Notes: generated from the letters alone by a model not told the origin. A DNA stretch of 64,000 nucleotides from Chitinophaga sp. 180180018-3 (GCF_037893185.1 NZ_CP140772.1:6510001-6574000); one strand, 5' to 3'; shown: positions 37,542-47,567, counted from the stretch's first letter. Made by a program: numbers and translations.

Positions 37542-40007
37542 TCAGCTTTTATCTTCGTTGTGACTGCCCGGCTGATCGTCTGCAAAAAATATTTTCTTCA
37601 AACGTTGATACATAAACGAAATAACGAGCAATATCACCCCCAGGGATATGAAGGCAGCGATTTTTCCTCCGGCGCCCAGCCCGGAAAAATCGTAGAGGAA
37701 TAACTTCCCTATCGTCAATCCGAATACTGCAATGGAAATAATACGCACCAGCTTCGACTTACGGCGTAATCCCAGGAAGATCAGCACAAAGGCGTAGGTG
37801 CTCCAGAGAATAGCATATCCTACCCGATGCGAGTCGTAAAGTATAGCCGGTGTGGATGCAGGATGATGCGCTATGAATACCAGCAAATGATCCAGCTCCG
37901 CACTGATGATAAACAATACCAATATAGCCGCACTCCATTGAAACACTGGTTTCAGCCCGGGCTGCTTCAACTGCTGTAATAACCTCCATGTCTGCCATAC
38001 CATCACGCATAATGCCGCCATCAACAGGTAATGCAAATAAAAGTAAACAACAGGATGCTGATTGTCTACCACATCATTGCGCACGTCTGCCATATCCGGA
38101 TTATAGAAAAACAGGTACGCCAATGCGCCGATCACCGGTAACAGCAACAAGGCAGGAGACGTCCATTTCCTGCGCCGGCCGGTCAGCAACAAGGCTATCA
38201 GGAAAAGATAATTATAGATCCCGCTGAGCGTTATGGTAAGTGCTTCGAAGTAGTAGTTACTCTGGTACAACAGCTCCAGTATTCCCACTGCGTATACCAT
38301 CAGGCATACTAACACCAGCAGGAAAGTACGGTAAGCCGGCATAGGGATATCTATCAGGAACAAGGCTTCCGGCTTTTCCCTTTTACTCAGCATCAACAAC
38401 AGTCCCACAGCCGCTACGGCCACCACACCCGTTACAAACCCCTTGTTGGCAAATGGAATGATATGCGGATGCTGCGTGTAATAAAGCTGTTGCCAGTCCA
38501 TCAGCAAACTGAAGAACATCAGTATAAGCACCAGTATAGCTGCATATTGCATCATTCTTATACCGGATTTTTGCCATAGCCACATCAGTAAAACGGTTTC
38601 TGTAGCCCAGAACAGGGTAATGTAGTTGCCGTGTAACTGCACCGGCGCCGTCAGGCTTACAAAGGTAATGGTCAGTCCTGTCAGCAGGTAAATAAGTAAC
38701 CTGTCGGCCTTTTTATTACGGTAAAGCACCAACGCAAAAAGCCCGTTAAACACCGCCATCATTGCGGTAAATAATCCATGCCAGGTATTTCCGCTCGTTT
38801 GCTGCAGTATAACGATCCCTGCTACATAGTACAGGAAGGTATTGCTGAGCAGAATGATAATATCCCCGAAGCCGAATGGTTTGTTGTTTCTCACATTATT
38901 CAACACATTCATCGCGAAGAAAATGAGATAGTACAATGTGCCATAAACCAGCGCTACGCCGTAGGGAGCTTTGCTGTTGTTTTCCAGATGATAGCTCAGC
39001 CATCCGCCATACAGGATAACTGTGGCGATATAGCTGATAATATTAACGATGTTCCACTTTTTAAAATAAGCCAGCACCAGCATCCCCATATTCAAAATGG
39101 CGATATAGGTGAACAACACTACCGCATTCCCCTCACCGGTACTTACCATAAATGGTGCACCGAAACCACCCAGTATGGCGATGACTGCCAGTTCCCGCCT
39201 GTCGTAGCTGAGCGATAACCACACCGTTAATGCTGTGATCAGGATGGTTAGTGCAAATGCGAGCGACTGGCTGAACAGATGATATTGCTGGAATGCAATG
39301 GTCACCGTAAAATAAAGTACCGATACTCCGCCTCCTACCAGCACAGAACTAAACGCAGCAAAGGTTTTTCGCAGGCGGTAAGATAAGCCCAGCAGTATAG
39401 CCCCGCATATAAAGCCAATCAGCGTACGCCCGGCTTCATTGATCCAGTTTTTGTCTATCGCATATTTCAGGAAGAAACCGATTCCCAGTACCAGCACACC
39501 AATCCCGATCTTATTAAACAGGTTCTCGCCGATAAACTTTTCGATGTCAGGGTTTCTTTCCCAAAACCCTGGCTTCGGCTGAGGTGTTGCACGAGGTGGT
39601 ATTACCTGCGTTCCTGAAGTGGCCGCCATTGGCGGAATGGTTACTTCAGCCGCCCCGGCAATAACCTGCTCAGCGGGAACATCCCTTAACACAGGCCCTG
39701 TTTCCTGCAGCGGCTCTTTGGGGGTTTCCGGCACTACAGGTATTCCCATCTGCGGCTGAATGATCCGTTCCCTCTCCGGCTGCGCGGGCGGCGGATCGCG
39801 GCGGGGTACGGTTACAATAGGTGGTATGGCCGGCGCCGGTGCATCTGCCGGTTTAGTATTATCCTCTTTCCGGAGTGCATCCAGCTTCTTTTCTATATCG
39901 GAAAGCTGAAACTGCAACAGCTGCAGTGTTTTCGTTGTATCGCCCTTGAAGATCAGCAACATTACAAACACAACGATCAGTAACAGGAATATAATAGTTT
40001 CAACCAT
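37542..40007 (-). CDS. DUF2339 multi-spanning membrane protein
   Basis: The ATG at 40007 gives 821 residues beginning VETIIFLLLIVVFVMLLIF; a TTG at 40034 is less likely. After the first helix come a coiled-coil (QLSDIEKKLDALRKE), a Pro-rich linker (about 50-150) and then the conserved DUF2339 block (ENLFNKIGIGVLVLGIGFFL, YAIDKNWINEAGRTLIGF), followed by about 20 or more membrane helices to the end. Inner-membrane location is clear. The molecular function of DUF2339 proteins is not known to me. It is a single gene between the vgrG promoter and a divergently transcribed glycerophosphodiesterase. Confidence 0.88.
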   Translation of the reverse strand: MVETIIFLLLIVVFVMLLIFKGDTTKTLQLLQFQLSDIEKKLDALRKEDNTKPADAPAPAIPPIVTVPRRDPPPAQPERERIIQPQMGIPVVPETPKEPLQETGPVLRDVPAEQVIAGAAEVTIPPMAATSGTQVIPPRATPQPKPGFWERNPDIEKFIGENLFNKIGIGVLVLGIGFFLKYAIDKNWINEAGRTLIGFICGAILLGLSYRLRKTFAAFSSVLVGGGVSVLYFTVTIAFQQYHLFSQSLAFALTILITALTVWLSLSYDRRELAVIAILGGFGAPFMVSTGEGNAVVLFTYIAILNMGMLVLAYFKKWNIVNIISYIATVILYGGWLSYHLENNSKAPYGVALVYGTLYYLIFFAMNVLNNVRNNKPFGFGDIIILLSNTFLYYVAGIVILQQTSGNTWHGLFTAMMAVFNGLFALVLYRNKKADRLLIYLLTGLTITFVSLTAPVQLHGNYITLFWATETVLLMWLWQKSGIRMMQYAAILVLILMFFSLLMDWQQLYYTQHPHIIPFANKGFVTGVVAVAAVGLLLMLSKREKPEALFLIDIPMPAYRTFLLVLVCLMVYAVGILELLYQSNYYFEALTITLSGIYNYLFLIALLLTGRRRKWTSPALLLLPVIGALAYLFFYNPDMADVRNDVVDNQHPVVYFYLHYLLMAALCVMVWQTWRLLQQLKQPGLKPVFQWSAAILVLFIISAELDHLLVFIAHHPASTPAILYDSHRVGYAILWSTYAFVLIFLGLRRKSKLVRIISIAVFGLTIGKLFLYDFSGLGAGGKIAAFISLGVILLVISFMYQRLKKIFFADDQPGSHNEDKS

Positions 40008-40194
40008 ATCAGTAACGGGTAATTGGTTTAACAAAACGCGGCATCATCGTAACAGATACTTAAATTATACTATTCCGCGCAGAAAAAGACAGGTATTCTT
40101 AACTTTAAAATAACCTTGCCGGTTATCTATTTATATTTCACTTTGCAATTCCTTATATAACTTATTGAGATAACGGTAAAACACATCTCCTGAT

Positions 40195-41094
40195 ATGAAA
40201 CAAATACTGATGGTTGCCTTTTGCGGTGCACTGCTTGGCAGTAGTGCCACTGCCCAGCAAAAAACCGATGTACAGGCCCACCGCGGCGGAATGGCACTCA
40301 TGCCCGAAAATACCATCCCGGCCATGATCAATGCTGTCAGGCTGGGAGCCAGAACCCTGGAACTGGACTGTATCATTACTGCAGATAACAAAGTGACAGT
40401 ATCGCACGATGCTTATATGTCTGCCGAATTCATGCGCAAGCCCGATGGCTCCGATATTACAAAGGCGGAAGAAAAAGGACTGGCTTTGTATAAAATGAGT
40501 TACGACAGCATCCGGAAATACGATGCAGGTACTAAACCACATCCCCGTTTCCCGCTGCAGCAGAAAATGCTGGTGCGTAAACCATTGCTGACTGATCTCA
40601 TCGACAGCGTGGAAGCCTATGTAAAAACACATCACCTGAAACCGGTGTATTACAACATGGAAACCAAAAGTTCTCCCGATGGAGATGGTACCTACAACCC
40701 ATCGCCCGATGAATTTGTAAAACTGGTAATGGAAGTAGTTAACAAGAAGAAAATAGCCAGCCGGGTGATCATCCAGTCGTTCGATGTGCGCACCCTGCAG
40801 GTATTACATAAAACCTTCCCTAAACAAAAAACAGCGCTGCTGATAGGCAATAAAGACAGCTTCGCTGCCAACCTGGAAAAACTGGGGTTCACACCGGATA
40901 TCTATAGTCCGAATTTTCAATTGGTCAATGCTGAACTGGTAAAGGAAGCGCACGCAAAAAAAGTAGCAGTACTTCCGTGGACGGTCGATGATGAAGAAGA
41001 TTTCAAGCGACTGCTTTCTTACGGTGTGGATGGGATTATTACTAACGCACCTGATAAACTAATTAACCTGGCGGGGAGCTACCAGCAACGCTAA
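40195..41094 (+). CDS. Glycerophosphodiester phosphodiesterase, secreted
   Basis: This 299-residue protein has a signal peptide (LMVAFCGALLGSSATAQ) and the GDPD signature: QAHRGGMALMPENTIPA (catalytic His and Glu), LELDCIITADNKVTVSHD (metal site and second His), KPVYYNMETKS (Glu), and VLPWTVDDEEDFKRLLSYGV with DGIITNAPD at the end. It would hydrolyse glycerophosphodiesters to sn-glycerol-3-phosphate in the periplasm. It stands alone and ends in a hairpin shared with the convergent TraB/GumN gene. Confidence 0.92.
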   Translation: MKQILMVAFCGALLGSSATAQQKTDVQAHRGGMALMPENTIPAMINAVRLGARTLELDCIITADNKVTVSHDAYMSAEFMRKPDGSDITKAEEKGLALYKMSYDSIRKYDAGTKPHPRFPLQQKMLVRKPLLTDLIDSVEAYVKTHHLKPVYYNMETKSSPDGDGTYNPSPDEFVKLVMEVVNKKKIASRVIIQSFDVRTLQVLHKTFPKQKTALLIGNKDSFAANLEKLGFTPDIYSPNFQLVNAELVKEAHAKKVAVLPWTVDDEEDFKRLLSYGVDGIITNAPDKLINLAGSYQQR

Positions 41095-41102
41095 ATAGGA
41101 TA

Positions 41103-41137
41103 CAGCAGGCTATGCACTTTACAGTCATAGCCTGCTG
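41103..41137. terminator. Bidirectional hairpin terminator
   Basis: A 12-bp perfect stem, CAGCAGGCTATG at 41103-41114 with CATAGCCTGCTG at 41126-41137, sits between the convergent GDPD and TraB/GumN genes. No long T run follows on either strand. Confidence 0.65.
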
Positions 41138-41149
41138 AAATACCGGTGC

Positions 41150-42016
41150 TTACTGCATGACCGGCTTCACCGTATATCCTTTGTGCTGTAATAGTTTAAT
41201 GATGCCGGTAGGACCTACCAGGTGCCCCGCTCCTACGGCAAAGAAAACAATTCCGTTCTTCATCATTTCCGGCATCTTCTCTGCCCAATCGGCGTTGCGC
41301 ACATCCAACAGCCAATGTTTGGCGTTACTGTCCATCTGATCAGAAGTCGTCATCAGCTGATAAAGCCCGTTCAGATCTTCTTTCTTATAGTCCATCACCA
41401 TCTCATCCATCTTCACTTTAATACTATCATAAGCTCTGAACTGCTCAATGATCTGCTTATTCGTATATGCCCTCACCAGCATATCCAGCTGCACATCCAG
41501 CCCTTCAAGGTAACCGAGGTGCTGTTTTGTACTATCCAGCATGCCCAGGAAAGCTTCCTCGTACGACCTGGGCTTCGCACAGTCAAATGCTTTCTGGGCA
41601 AGTAATGGCACCGTAATCACCAGCTGATAATTTTCAAAAGCCTGCAATGGGAAACCACATTTTTTCATCAGCACAGAATCGGCAAGATGATAGTCTTCCG
41701 GCGATAACTGTTTGCTGAGCGGAGTATCCGATTGCAGTTTCTTCATTACTATCTGGTTTATTGCCGGATCTTTAATATTGGTTTCCAGCACCAGCATACC
41801 GGCAGTGCCGAACGCCCGTTTTACCTTATCGGATATACCGAAGTCCTTATCACAGATCATATGGATGGTACCATAAATGTAGGATGGCTTACTTAAACCA
41901 TTTCCACTTACTTCCCAAAGTAAGGACTGGGGTAACCGGGATTGCTGGGCACGGGTGTTACAACTCAGCAGCACCGCTGCCATGAGGGCTACAACCATTA
42001 TTACAGGCTTTTTCAT
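41150..42016 (-). CDS. TraB/GumN family lipoprotein
   Basis: The ATG at 42016 gives 288 residues with a lipoprotein-type signal (MVVALMAAVLLSC); a TTG at 42028 is not preferred. The TraB/GumN fold is seen from LLWEVSGNGLSKPSYIYGTI with the GTIH motif, and a C-terminal GAGHLVGPTGIIKLLQHKGY, the conserved GxxHxxG motif thought to be a metal-dependent peptidase-like site. It lies 24 bp after an uncharacterised gene on the same strand and may be cotranscribed with it. The function of bacterial members is poorly known. Confidence 0.88.
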   Translation of the reverse strand: MKKPVIMVVALMAAVLLSCNTRAQQSRLPQSLLWEVSGNGLSKPSYIYGTIHMICDKDFGISDKVKRAFGTAGMLVLETNIKDPAINQIVMKKLQSDTPLSKQLSPEDYHLADSVLMKKCGFPLQAFENYQLVITVPLLAQKAFDCAKPRSYEEAFLGMLDSTKQHLGYLEGLDVQLDMLVRAYTNKQIIEQFRAYDSIKVKMDEMVMDYKKEDLNGLYQLMTTSDQMDSNAKHWLLDVRNADWAEKMPEMMKNGIVFFAVGAGHLVGPTGIIKLLQHKGYTVKPVMQ

Positions 42017-42040
42017 ATATGTTTTCAAGGGTTTAACATT

Positions 42041-43153
42041 TTAATCAGATGGCAATTGCTCACGATGACTAAATACATGATTCAGTCCATGCTGAATCAT
42101 CTTCTCCAGTAAATCATATCCACCATTAGGCTTGCGGTGAGCAAATTCCCGTTCCAGCTTCGTTACAGGGGCCAGCCAGTAGAGATTCACTTTATCACCG
42201 TATACTTCGGGCAGCGCTATCGTTGGTCCGTTATACAGTGCAGACGAGAAGATGATACTTTCAAACGGAGCAGGCAATTCATCATTCGCTACGGTATGGC
42301 CTTCTCCCAGCCAGGTTACCTGTTTCCAGGGCCTGTCGGCCAGCCCGGCCATCACACCGCCCAGGCTGATGATCTGCTTGTCAGTAAACTCCGATTTCTT
42401 AAACGCCATTCCCATTTCCATACGCCTGAACCCGGGGGCACGATCGTTATACAGCAGTTCCACCCAGGGCATGGGCCGTATGGCTACGCCCAGGGTAAGC
42501 AGGTATACCATCCCTTCATGCTCGAATTTTCCGATGGCCATTGGAGGCCATTGTCCTCCGTCGATAGCAAAGTATTGTATCAACGGCCCGAAAACGGCTT
42601 CATATGCCTTGATGTATTTGTCCTGCAATACACTCCAGGTCTGGCTGGCCTCTCCCCAGTCGTCCCAGAAAGCGATCGCCTGATCCACCCTCTCATACAT
42701 GGCATTTGTTCCCCGCGCTCCCAGCGGCATTTGCTGATCTTTCTCTCCTGCACCGATGCAATCTGCGGCATAAGACACAGCGTATTCCTTCTCATACATG
42801 CTCCATCCCGGAATAACTCCCAGGATTTCTCCATCGTATAAAACCGCAGCACCATCTCCTTCCTCCATCCACACAATGCTGAGCCTTTCCTTCTCCAATG
42901 GCTCTTTCCCTTCCGGATGATTACAATATGCCGCTTCCAGCATAGGCGCCATTCCTTCCTGCATAGCTGCATGATCTTTCCCTGCAGGAGCCGGCTTCAG
43001 ATTCCTCAGCCAGCAGGGCCGGGGGGAATATTTACTGGCAAGCAATTCAGATGGGTACAGGTAAAAATAAACGACCCTGTCGTCTTGTTCTACTATCGCA
43101 TATAAGGTTCCCCTGTCATTGGGCTGTTCTATCAGTACTTCCGGTTCCGTCAT
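42041..43153 (-). CDS. Hypothetical protein, possibly related to suppressor-of-fused-like proteins
   Basis: This 370-residue soluble protein lacks signal or membrane segments. The N-terminal part (GTLYAIVEQDDRVVYFYLYP) and C-terminal part (GGQWPPMAIGKFEHEGMVYL, LGVAIRPMPWVELLYND) look like two domains; the second loosely resembles suppressor-of-fused-type proteins, which I cannot confirm. It may be in an operon with the TraB/GumN gene (24 bp apart). No catalytic motif was found. Confidence 0.55.
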   Translation of the reverse strand: MTEPEVLIEQPNDRGTLYAIVEQDDRVVYFYLYPSELLASKYSPRPCWLRNLKPAPAGKDHAAMQEGMAPMLEAAYCNHPEGKEPLEKERLSIVWMEEGDGAAVLYDGEILGVIPGWSMYEKEYAVSYAADCIGAGEKDQQMPLGARGTNAMYERVDQAIAFWDDWGEASQTWSVLQDKYIKAYEAVFGPLIQYFAIDGGQWPPMAIGKFEHEGMVYLLTLGVAIRPMPWVELLYNDRAPGFRRMEMGMAFKKSEFTDKQIISLGGVMAGLADRPWKQVTWLGEGHTVANDELPAPFESIIFSSALYNGPTIALPEVYGDKVNLYWLAPVTKLEREFAHRKPNGGYDLLEKMIQHGLNHVFSHREQLPSD

Positions 43154-43249
43154 ATTATTCGTTTATGGCTCAAATATAAAGCATTCAGTAACGTACTATA
43201 AATCCTTGTTTATTTGCCGTATTTTGTACGTTATACAATTTAGTCATTT

Positions 43250-44014
43250 ATGAAACATTCCACACTGCTATTGGCACTCACACTGTTCACCTTTACCCTC
43301 TTTGCAAAAGAGCGGCAATATTATCAGATCAAAATCTATCACCTGAAAACACCTGCACAGGAAACGTTGGTCGACGAATACCTGCAGAAAGCATTTTTAC
43401 CGGCATTGCATAAAGCCGGCATCCGGCAGGCAGGCGTATTTAAGCCGGTAACGCCCGATACCGCAGATATACGCATATACGTGCTGATCCCGTTTCAGTC
43501 GCTGGAGCAGTTCGTCAATCTCGACAAAACGCTGCAGGCCGACAAAGCTTATCAAACTAACAGTGAAGCATATACGAATGCTGCCTGGAACAATATTCCC
43601 TACACCCGCATAGAATCTATTCTGCTGCAGGCTTTTCCTGGCATGCCCATGCTTCAGGCGCCATCCCTGCAGGCACCCAAACAGGAACGGGTATACGAAC
43701 TACGCAGCTACGAAAGCCCCTCCGAAAAATATCATGTCAACAAAGTAAAAATGTTCAATACCGGCGATGAAATCGGCATATTCAAAAGCCTTGGTTTCAA
43801 CGCAGTATTCTATGCTTCCGTACTCTCCGGCTCCCGTATGCCCAACCTGATGTATATGACCACTTTCAACAATAAAGACGACCGCGACGCACATTGGAAA
43901 TCATTCAGCGCAGATCCCCGCTGGAAACAACTTTCCGCACTCGAAGAATATGCGCATAATGTATCAAAGTCTGAAATTTTGTTCCTGCGGCCAACAGAAT
44001 ATTCCGATTTGTAG
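43250..44014 (+). CDS. NIPSNAP family protein, secreted
   Basis: This 254-residue protein has a signal peptide (LLLALTLFTFTLFAKE) and two NIPSNAP/ABM-like ferredoxin folds: YYQIKIYHLKTPAQETLVDE (residues about 25-125) and RVYELRSYESPSEKYHVNKV (about 148-250), ending in SEILFLRPTEYSDL. NIPSNAP proteins form dimeric alpha/beta barrels; bacterial secreted members have no settled function. It is a single gene whose end nearly meets the convergent LysR gene (3 bp). Confidence 0.85.
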   Translation: MKHSTLLLALTLFTFTLFAKERQYYQIKIYHLKTPAQETLVDEYLQKAFLPALHKAGIRQAGVFKPVTPDTADIRIYVLIPFQSLEQFVNLDKTLQADKAYQTNSEAYTNAAWNNIPYTRIESILLQAFPGMPMLQAPSLQAPKQERVYELRSYESPSEKYHVNKVKMFNTGDEIGIFKSLGFNAVFYASVLSGSRMPNLMYMTTFNNKDDRDAHWKSFSADPRWKQLSALEEYAHNVSKSEILFLRPTEYSDL

Positions 44015-44017
44015 GCA

Positions 44018-44923
44018 TCAAGCATTCTTCATACTCCGCACCATGGTCCGAACCGCCTCCAGATTCTCTTTCGTGGCTTTCGTCTTGTCATAAGCCAGGT
44101 AAATGGTATTGGTAGTCGGTTCGTTCCCTTCCCAGATCAGTTTTATCTTTTTCTGTTGCACCAGGTCTTTTACCAGGTAATCTGAAGCTACCGTAATACC
44201 TTCCACCTGCTGCATGGATTGCAGGATCGAATTGAAATCCGGTATGATATAACGTGGCCTGAGCCCGGGACGCTTTTTGAAATTATGAAACCAGAACCGG
44301 CGGATAGCCAGCAGATCGCTGCTATAGGCGAACCACTCCTGCAACTGCAGCCAGTTTTCTATACTTTCCGGATCATTATTCCGGATGTATTTTTTAACCG
44401 GGGTATAGTCTATATCCCGATTGCCCACCAACACAAACTTTTCAAAAAGTATCGGTTCATTCACCATATTCTTTTCCTCTACCATACTGGTAGATATCAC
44501 GAAGTCGAGCTCCCCTTTCAATAACCGCTGTACCAGCTCTTTTGTCAGCCCAAATTCTACTACCAGGTTGGCCTCGCCGATATTGCCGACCTCGCTGAGC
44601 ATACATGCATCAAAAAATTCCTTCGGCGCTCCCAAATGTACTACCGCCATGCAACGGGCGATACAGCTCCGGCGGAAATCGCCCTCCACTTTTTCCAGCT
44701 TCTCCACCGCTTCTATGATCTGTGTATAGAACAGCTTTCCATAGCTGGTAGGCACCATCTGCCGGGGCTTACGCTCAAAAAGCGTATGGCCGATATAACT
44801 CTCCAATGCCGATAAATGCTGACTTACATTAGGCTGGGAAATCAACAGCTCCTGGGCCGCGCCGGTTAAGGTACCCGACTGGTAAATGGCCTTAAAAGTT
44901 CTATACCATTCAAAATTCACCAT
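44018..44923 (-). CDS. LysR-family transcriptional regulator
   Basis: This 301-residue protein has the N-terminal winged helix-turn-helix (FKAIYQSGTLTGAAQELLIS then QPNVSQHLSALE, about residues 10-45) and a substrate-binding-like C-terminal domain (about 90-295). It lies divergent to an SDR oxidoreductase with 106 bp between them, the classical arrangement for a LysR protein that controls its neighbour. Target and inducer are unknown. Confidence 0.92.
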   Translation of the reverse strand: MVNFEWYRTFKAIYQSGTLTGAAQELLISQPNVSQHLSALESYIGHTLFERKPRQMVPTSYGKLFYTQIIEAVEKLEKVEGDFRRSCIARCMAVVHLGAPKEFFDACMLSEVGNIGEANLVVEFGLTKELVQRLLKGELDFVISTSMVEEKNMVNEPILFEKFVLVGNRDIDYTPVKKYIRNNDPESIENWLQLQEWFAYSSDLLAIRRFWFHNFKKRPGLRPRYIIPDFNSILQSMQQVEGITVASDYLVKDLVQQKKIKLIWEGNEPTTNTIYLAYDKTKATKENLEAVRTMVRSMKNA

Positions 44924-45029
44924 ACCGTAAAAATATAAATTTATTTATACTAACAAATAAATTACATTATTAATTTTATAGACAATCAGGCAGTAAATTT
45001 GCTGCATCAAATCTGAAAATTAAAAGTAT
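44924..45029. promoter_or_regulatory. Divergent LysR/SDR control region
   Basis: The 106-bp AT-rich spacer contains the inverted repeat TATAAATTTATTTATA near 44935-44950, which fits the T-N11-A type of LysR box. It probably holds both promoters and the regulator site. Inferred from arrangement and one imperfect repeat. Confidence 0.45.
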
Positions 45030-45824
45030 ATGGACTTACAGTTAAAAGGTAAAAAAGCGCTGGTAAGCGGTTCCACCCAGGGGATCGGGTACGCCATTGC
45101 CTTACAGCTTTTAAAAGAAGGCGCTACTGTTGTTATTAACGGCAGAAGTAACGAACGTATAAAAGAAGCTATCAGTAAGCTGAAGCAACAGGTACCGGAT
45201 GCAAATGTAAGCGGCGTTGCTGCCGATTTTGCTAAGGCAGCTGAAGTCCAGCAGCTGCTGGACGAAGTGCAGGATGTGGATATCCTGATCAATAATGCCG
45301 GTATCTTCGAACCCAGGCCCTTCGAGGAGATTACCGACGCTGAATGGTTTCGGTTCTTCGAAGTGAACGTATTGAGCGGCGTACGCCTTTCCCGCTACTT
45401 CTTCCCGAAAATGCTGGCTAAAAATGAGGGCAGAATTATTTTTATCGCCAGTGAAAGCGCCGTGATGATTCCGGAAGAAATGATTCATTATGGTACCACC
45501 AAAACAGCGCAACTTTCCATCAGCCGCGGACTGGCAGAACTGACCAAAGGCACAAAGGTAACCGTAAACACCGTGATGCCTGGCCCTACCAAGTCCGAAG
45601 GGGTAGATGAATTCATTAAAAAACTCGCCGAAGCAGATCAGATAAGCCCCGCCGAAGCAGAAGCCAATTTCTTCAAAAGCAAACGCCCCAGCTCCCTGCT
45701 CCAACGTTTTGCCAATGTTGCTGAAATTGCCAATCTCGTTACTTACCTTTCCAGCCCTCTTTCCGCCGCTACTAATGGCGCCTCATTACGCGCCGACGGA
45801 GGATTACTGAGAAGTATTTACTAA
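45030..45824 (+). CDS. Short-chain dehydrogenase/reductase
   Basis: This 264-residue protein has the SDR nucleotide site SGSTQGIG (residue about 12), NNAG (about 88), catalytic Ser in IASESAVM (about 141) and Tyr/Lys in YGTTK (about 154). The C-terminal SAATNGASLRADGGLLRS is the usual ending. It would be an NAD(P)-dependent oxidoreductase; substrate unknown. A divergent LysR gene probably regulates it and a perfect hairpin terminates it. Confidence 0.93.
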   Translation: MDLQLKGKKALVSGSTQGIGYAIALQLLKEGATVVINGRSNERIKEAISKLKQQVPDANVSGVAADFAKAAEVQQLLDEVQDVDILINNAGIFEPRPFEEITDAEWFRFFEVNVLSGVRLSRYFFPKMLAKNEGRIIFIASESAVMIPEEMIHYGTTKTAQLSISRGLAELTKGTKVTVNTVMPGPTKSEGVDEFIKKLAEADQISPAEAEANFFKSKRPSSLLQRFANVAEIANLVTYLSSPLSAATNGASLRADGGLLRSIY

Positions 45825-45842
45825 AAGTGCTTGTTGTGCTTT

Positions 45843-45872
45843 CATCTCCCGTTATAATAATAACGGGAGATG
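45843..45872 (+). terminator. Hairpin terminator after SDR gene
   Basis: A perfect 13-bp stem, CATCTCCCGTTAT at 45843-45855 with ATAACGGGAGATG at 45860-45872 and a 4-nt loop, lies 19 bp after the SDR stop. There is no strong T run. Confidence 0.65.
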
Positions 45873-45911
45873 GAAGACAGCGCACACTCCTCTCTCAAAA
45901 AACAATAACAT

Positions 45912-47192
45912 ATGAACTTATATAGTAAAGCAGGCATCTATGCCCTGCTGGTGCTCCTTATTGCCTTTAGTGATGCGAAAGCCCAACCGGGCTTCGATAC
46001 GCAGCGCCTGTCGAGAATCGACGAATTTATTACCCATCAGATAAAGGAACAACATATCCCTGGCGCTGTGGCATTGATTATCCGCGACAACAACATTATT
46101 TACAATAAAGCCTTTGGCTACGCAGATATCGCCTCCGGGAAAAAAATGCAGGTGAACAATATTTTCCGGATCGCGTCGCAGTCGAAGGCCATTACCAGCC
46201 TGGCTGCGATGATGCTGTGGGAAGAAAACAAATTCCTGCTCGACGATCCTGTATCGAAATATATTCCTGCTTTTAAAGATCCGCAGGTACTCGTTCATTT
46301 CAATGCATCAGACAGTACCTGGACTACCCGGCCCGCCAGTCGTGATATCACTATCCGTGATCTGTTGCGCCACACCTCTGGTATTGCCTATGCAGCCGTT
46401 TTCTCCGATCCGGTTATGCAGGCCATATATCAGAAAGCAGGCATTCCCAGTGGAATCGGTACCACCGCTTCTACATTGAAAGAAAAGATCAACCTGCTGG
46501 CAAAATTACCACTGCAACATGATCCGGGTGAAAAGTTTACCTATGGCCTGAATACAGATGTATTGGGCTATCTCGTGGAAATCTGGAGCGGCCGGCCGCT
46601 CGATGAATTCCTCCGCAAAAGGATCTTTGAGCCACTTGAAATGAACGATACCTGGTTTCACCTGCCGGCGGATAAACAACAACAACTCACTACTCTTTAT
46701 GAAAATGTGGGACAGGAACTGAAACCTGTTACACATCCTATTTATGAAGGAGTAAATCCGGATTTTCCCAAATTGAATGGCACCTATCTGTCCGGCGGAG
46801 CAGGGCTTAGTTCTACCACCGGCGACTACGCCAAATTTCTGTCACTCTTCCTGAATAAAGGTGTGTATAAAACCAAACGGCTTGTTAGCCGTAAAACCAT
46901 TGAGCTCATGCTCACCAACCAGTTACCGGATGGAACCGGCATTTCTCCTCTCCCACCGCAGCCGGAAAATTTCCGCTTCGGACTTGGGTTCGGACTCGAA
47001 ACACCTGCCAACGACTATCTTTCTCCAATGACTGTTGGCTCCTTCCGTTGGGATGGTGCCTTCACCACCTTCGGCTGGGCCGATCCTCAGGAACATATTA
47101 TCGGTCTTCTCTTCACCCAGGAATACCTTTCTCCCTGGTGGCGTATGGGTGATGAGTTCAAGACGTTGACATATCAGGCGATTAACTATTAG
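45912..47192 (+). CDS. Serine hydrolase, beta-lactamase (class C)-like, secreted
   Basis: This 426-residue protein has a signal peptide (YALLVLLIAFSDAKAQ) and the serine beta-lactamase/esterase fold: SxxK as SQSK in FRIASQSKAIT (about residue 95), RDLLRHTSGI (about 150), and YxN as YGLN (about 210), followed by LSGGAGLSSTTGDYAKFLS. Family members are esterases, D-aminopeptidases or carboxypeptidases rather than true antibiotic lactamases in most cases. Single gene, followed by a hairpin. Confidence 0.9.
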   Translation: MNLYSKAGIYALLVLLIAFSDAKAQPGFDTQRLSRIDEFITHQIKEQHIPGAVALIIRDNNIIYNKAFGYADIASGKKMQVNNIFRIASQSKAITSLAAMMLWEENKFLLDDPVSKYIPAFKDPQVLVHFNASDSTWTTRPASRDITIRDLLRHTSGIAYAAVFSDPVMQAIYQKAGIPSGIGTTASTLKEKINLLAKLPLQHDPGEKFTYGLNTDVLGYLVEIWSGRPLDEFLRKRIFEPLEMNDTWFHLPADKQQQLTTLYENVGQELKPVTHPIYEGVNPDFPKLNGTYLSGGAGLSSTTGDYAKFLSLFLNKGVYKTKRLVSRKTIELMLTNQLPDGTGISPLPPQPENFRFGLGFGLETPANDYLSPMTVGSFRWDGAFTTFGWADPQEHIIGLLFTQEYLSPWWRMGDEFKTLTYQAINY

Positions 47193-47200
47193 CTGCCGGT

Positions 47201-47252
47201 AAATGCAACGAAGCTTATCATATTATAACAATATGCCATCTTCGTTGCATTT
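47201..47252. terminator. Hairpin after the serine hydrolase
   Basis: AAATGCAACGAAG at 47201-47213 pairs perfectly with CTTCGTTGCATTT at 47240-47252; the loop is 26 nt. It begins 9 bp after the stop codon. The long loop makes it a less typical terminator. Confidence 0.55.
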
Positions 47253-47444
47253 ATTAACAACTATTTGTAATCCACAACGATATGTGGAAAAGTTTTTCAC
47301 TCCTTTCGTATATCAATGATCACAGCTTTTCAAAATCCTTCCAAACGCTTTACCAATAAGCCTTTCAAGCATCAGTAATGATACGATACAATGCTCCCGC
47401 ATTCCTCCTTATTCGCTGAAATATAAGCCTGTACGAGAGTTAAA

Positions 47445-47475
47445 TTTTGTAGTTTGATTTATTTAGCTACATTTG
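47445..47475 (+). promoter_or_regulatory. Promoter of the initiator tRNA gene
   Basis: TTTTG at 47445-47449 (-33) and TACATTTG at 47468-47475 (-7, fits TAnnTTTG) are separated by 18 bp. They lie 10 bp before the tRNA 5' end, the expected distance for a Bacteroidota promoter. Confidence 0.6.
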
Positions 47476-47484
47476 CAACCACAT

Positions 47485-47556
<72 letters not shown>

Positions 47557-47567
47557 CAAACGAAAAT

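Noticed and set aside
45912..47192. Antibiotic-resistance beta-lactamase
   Set aside because: The SxxK/YxN motifs define the wide serine hydrolase family; nothing in the sequence points to antibiotic hydrolysis.
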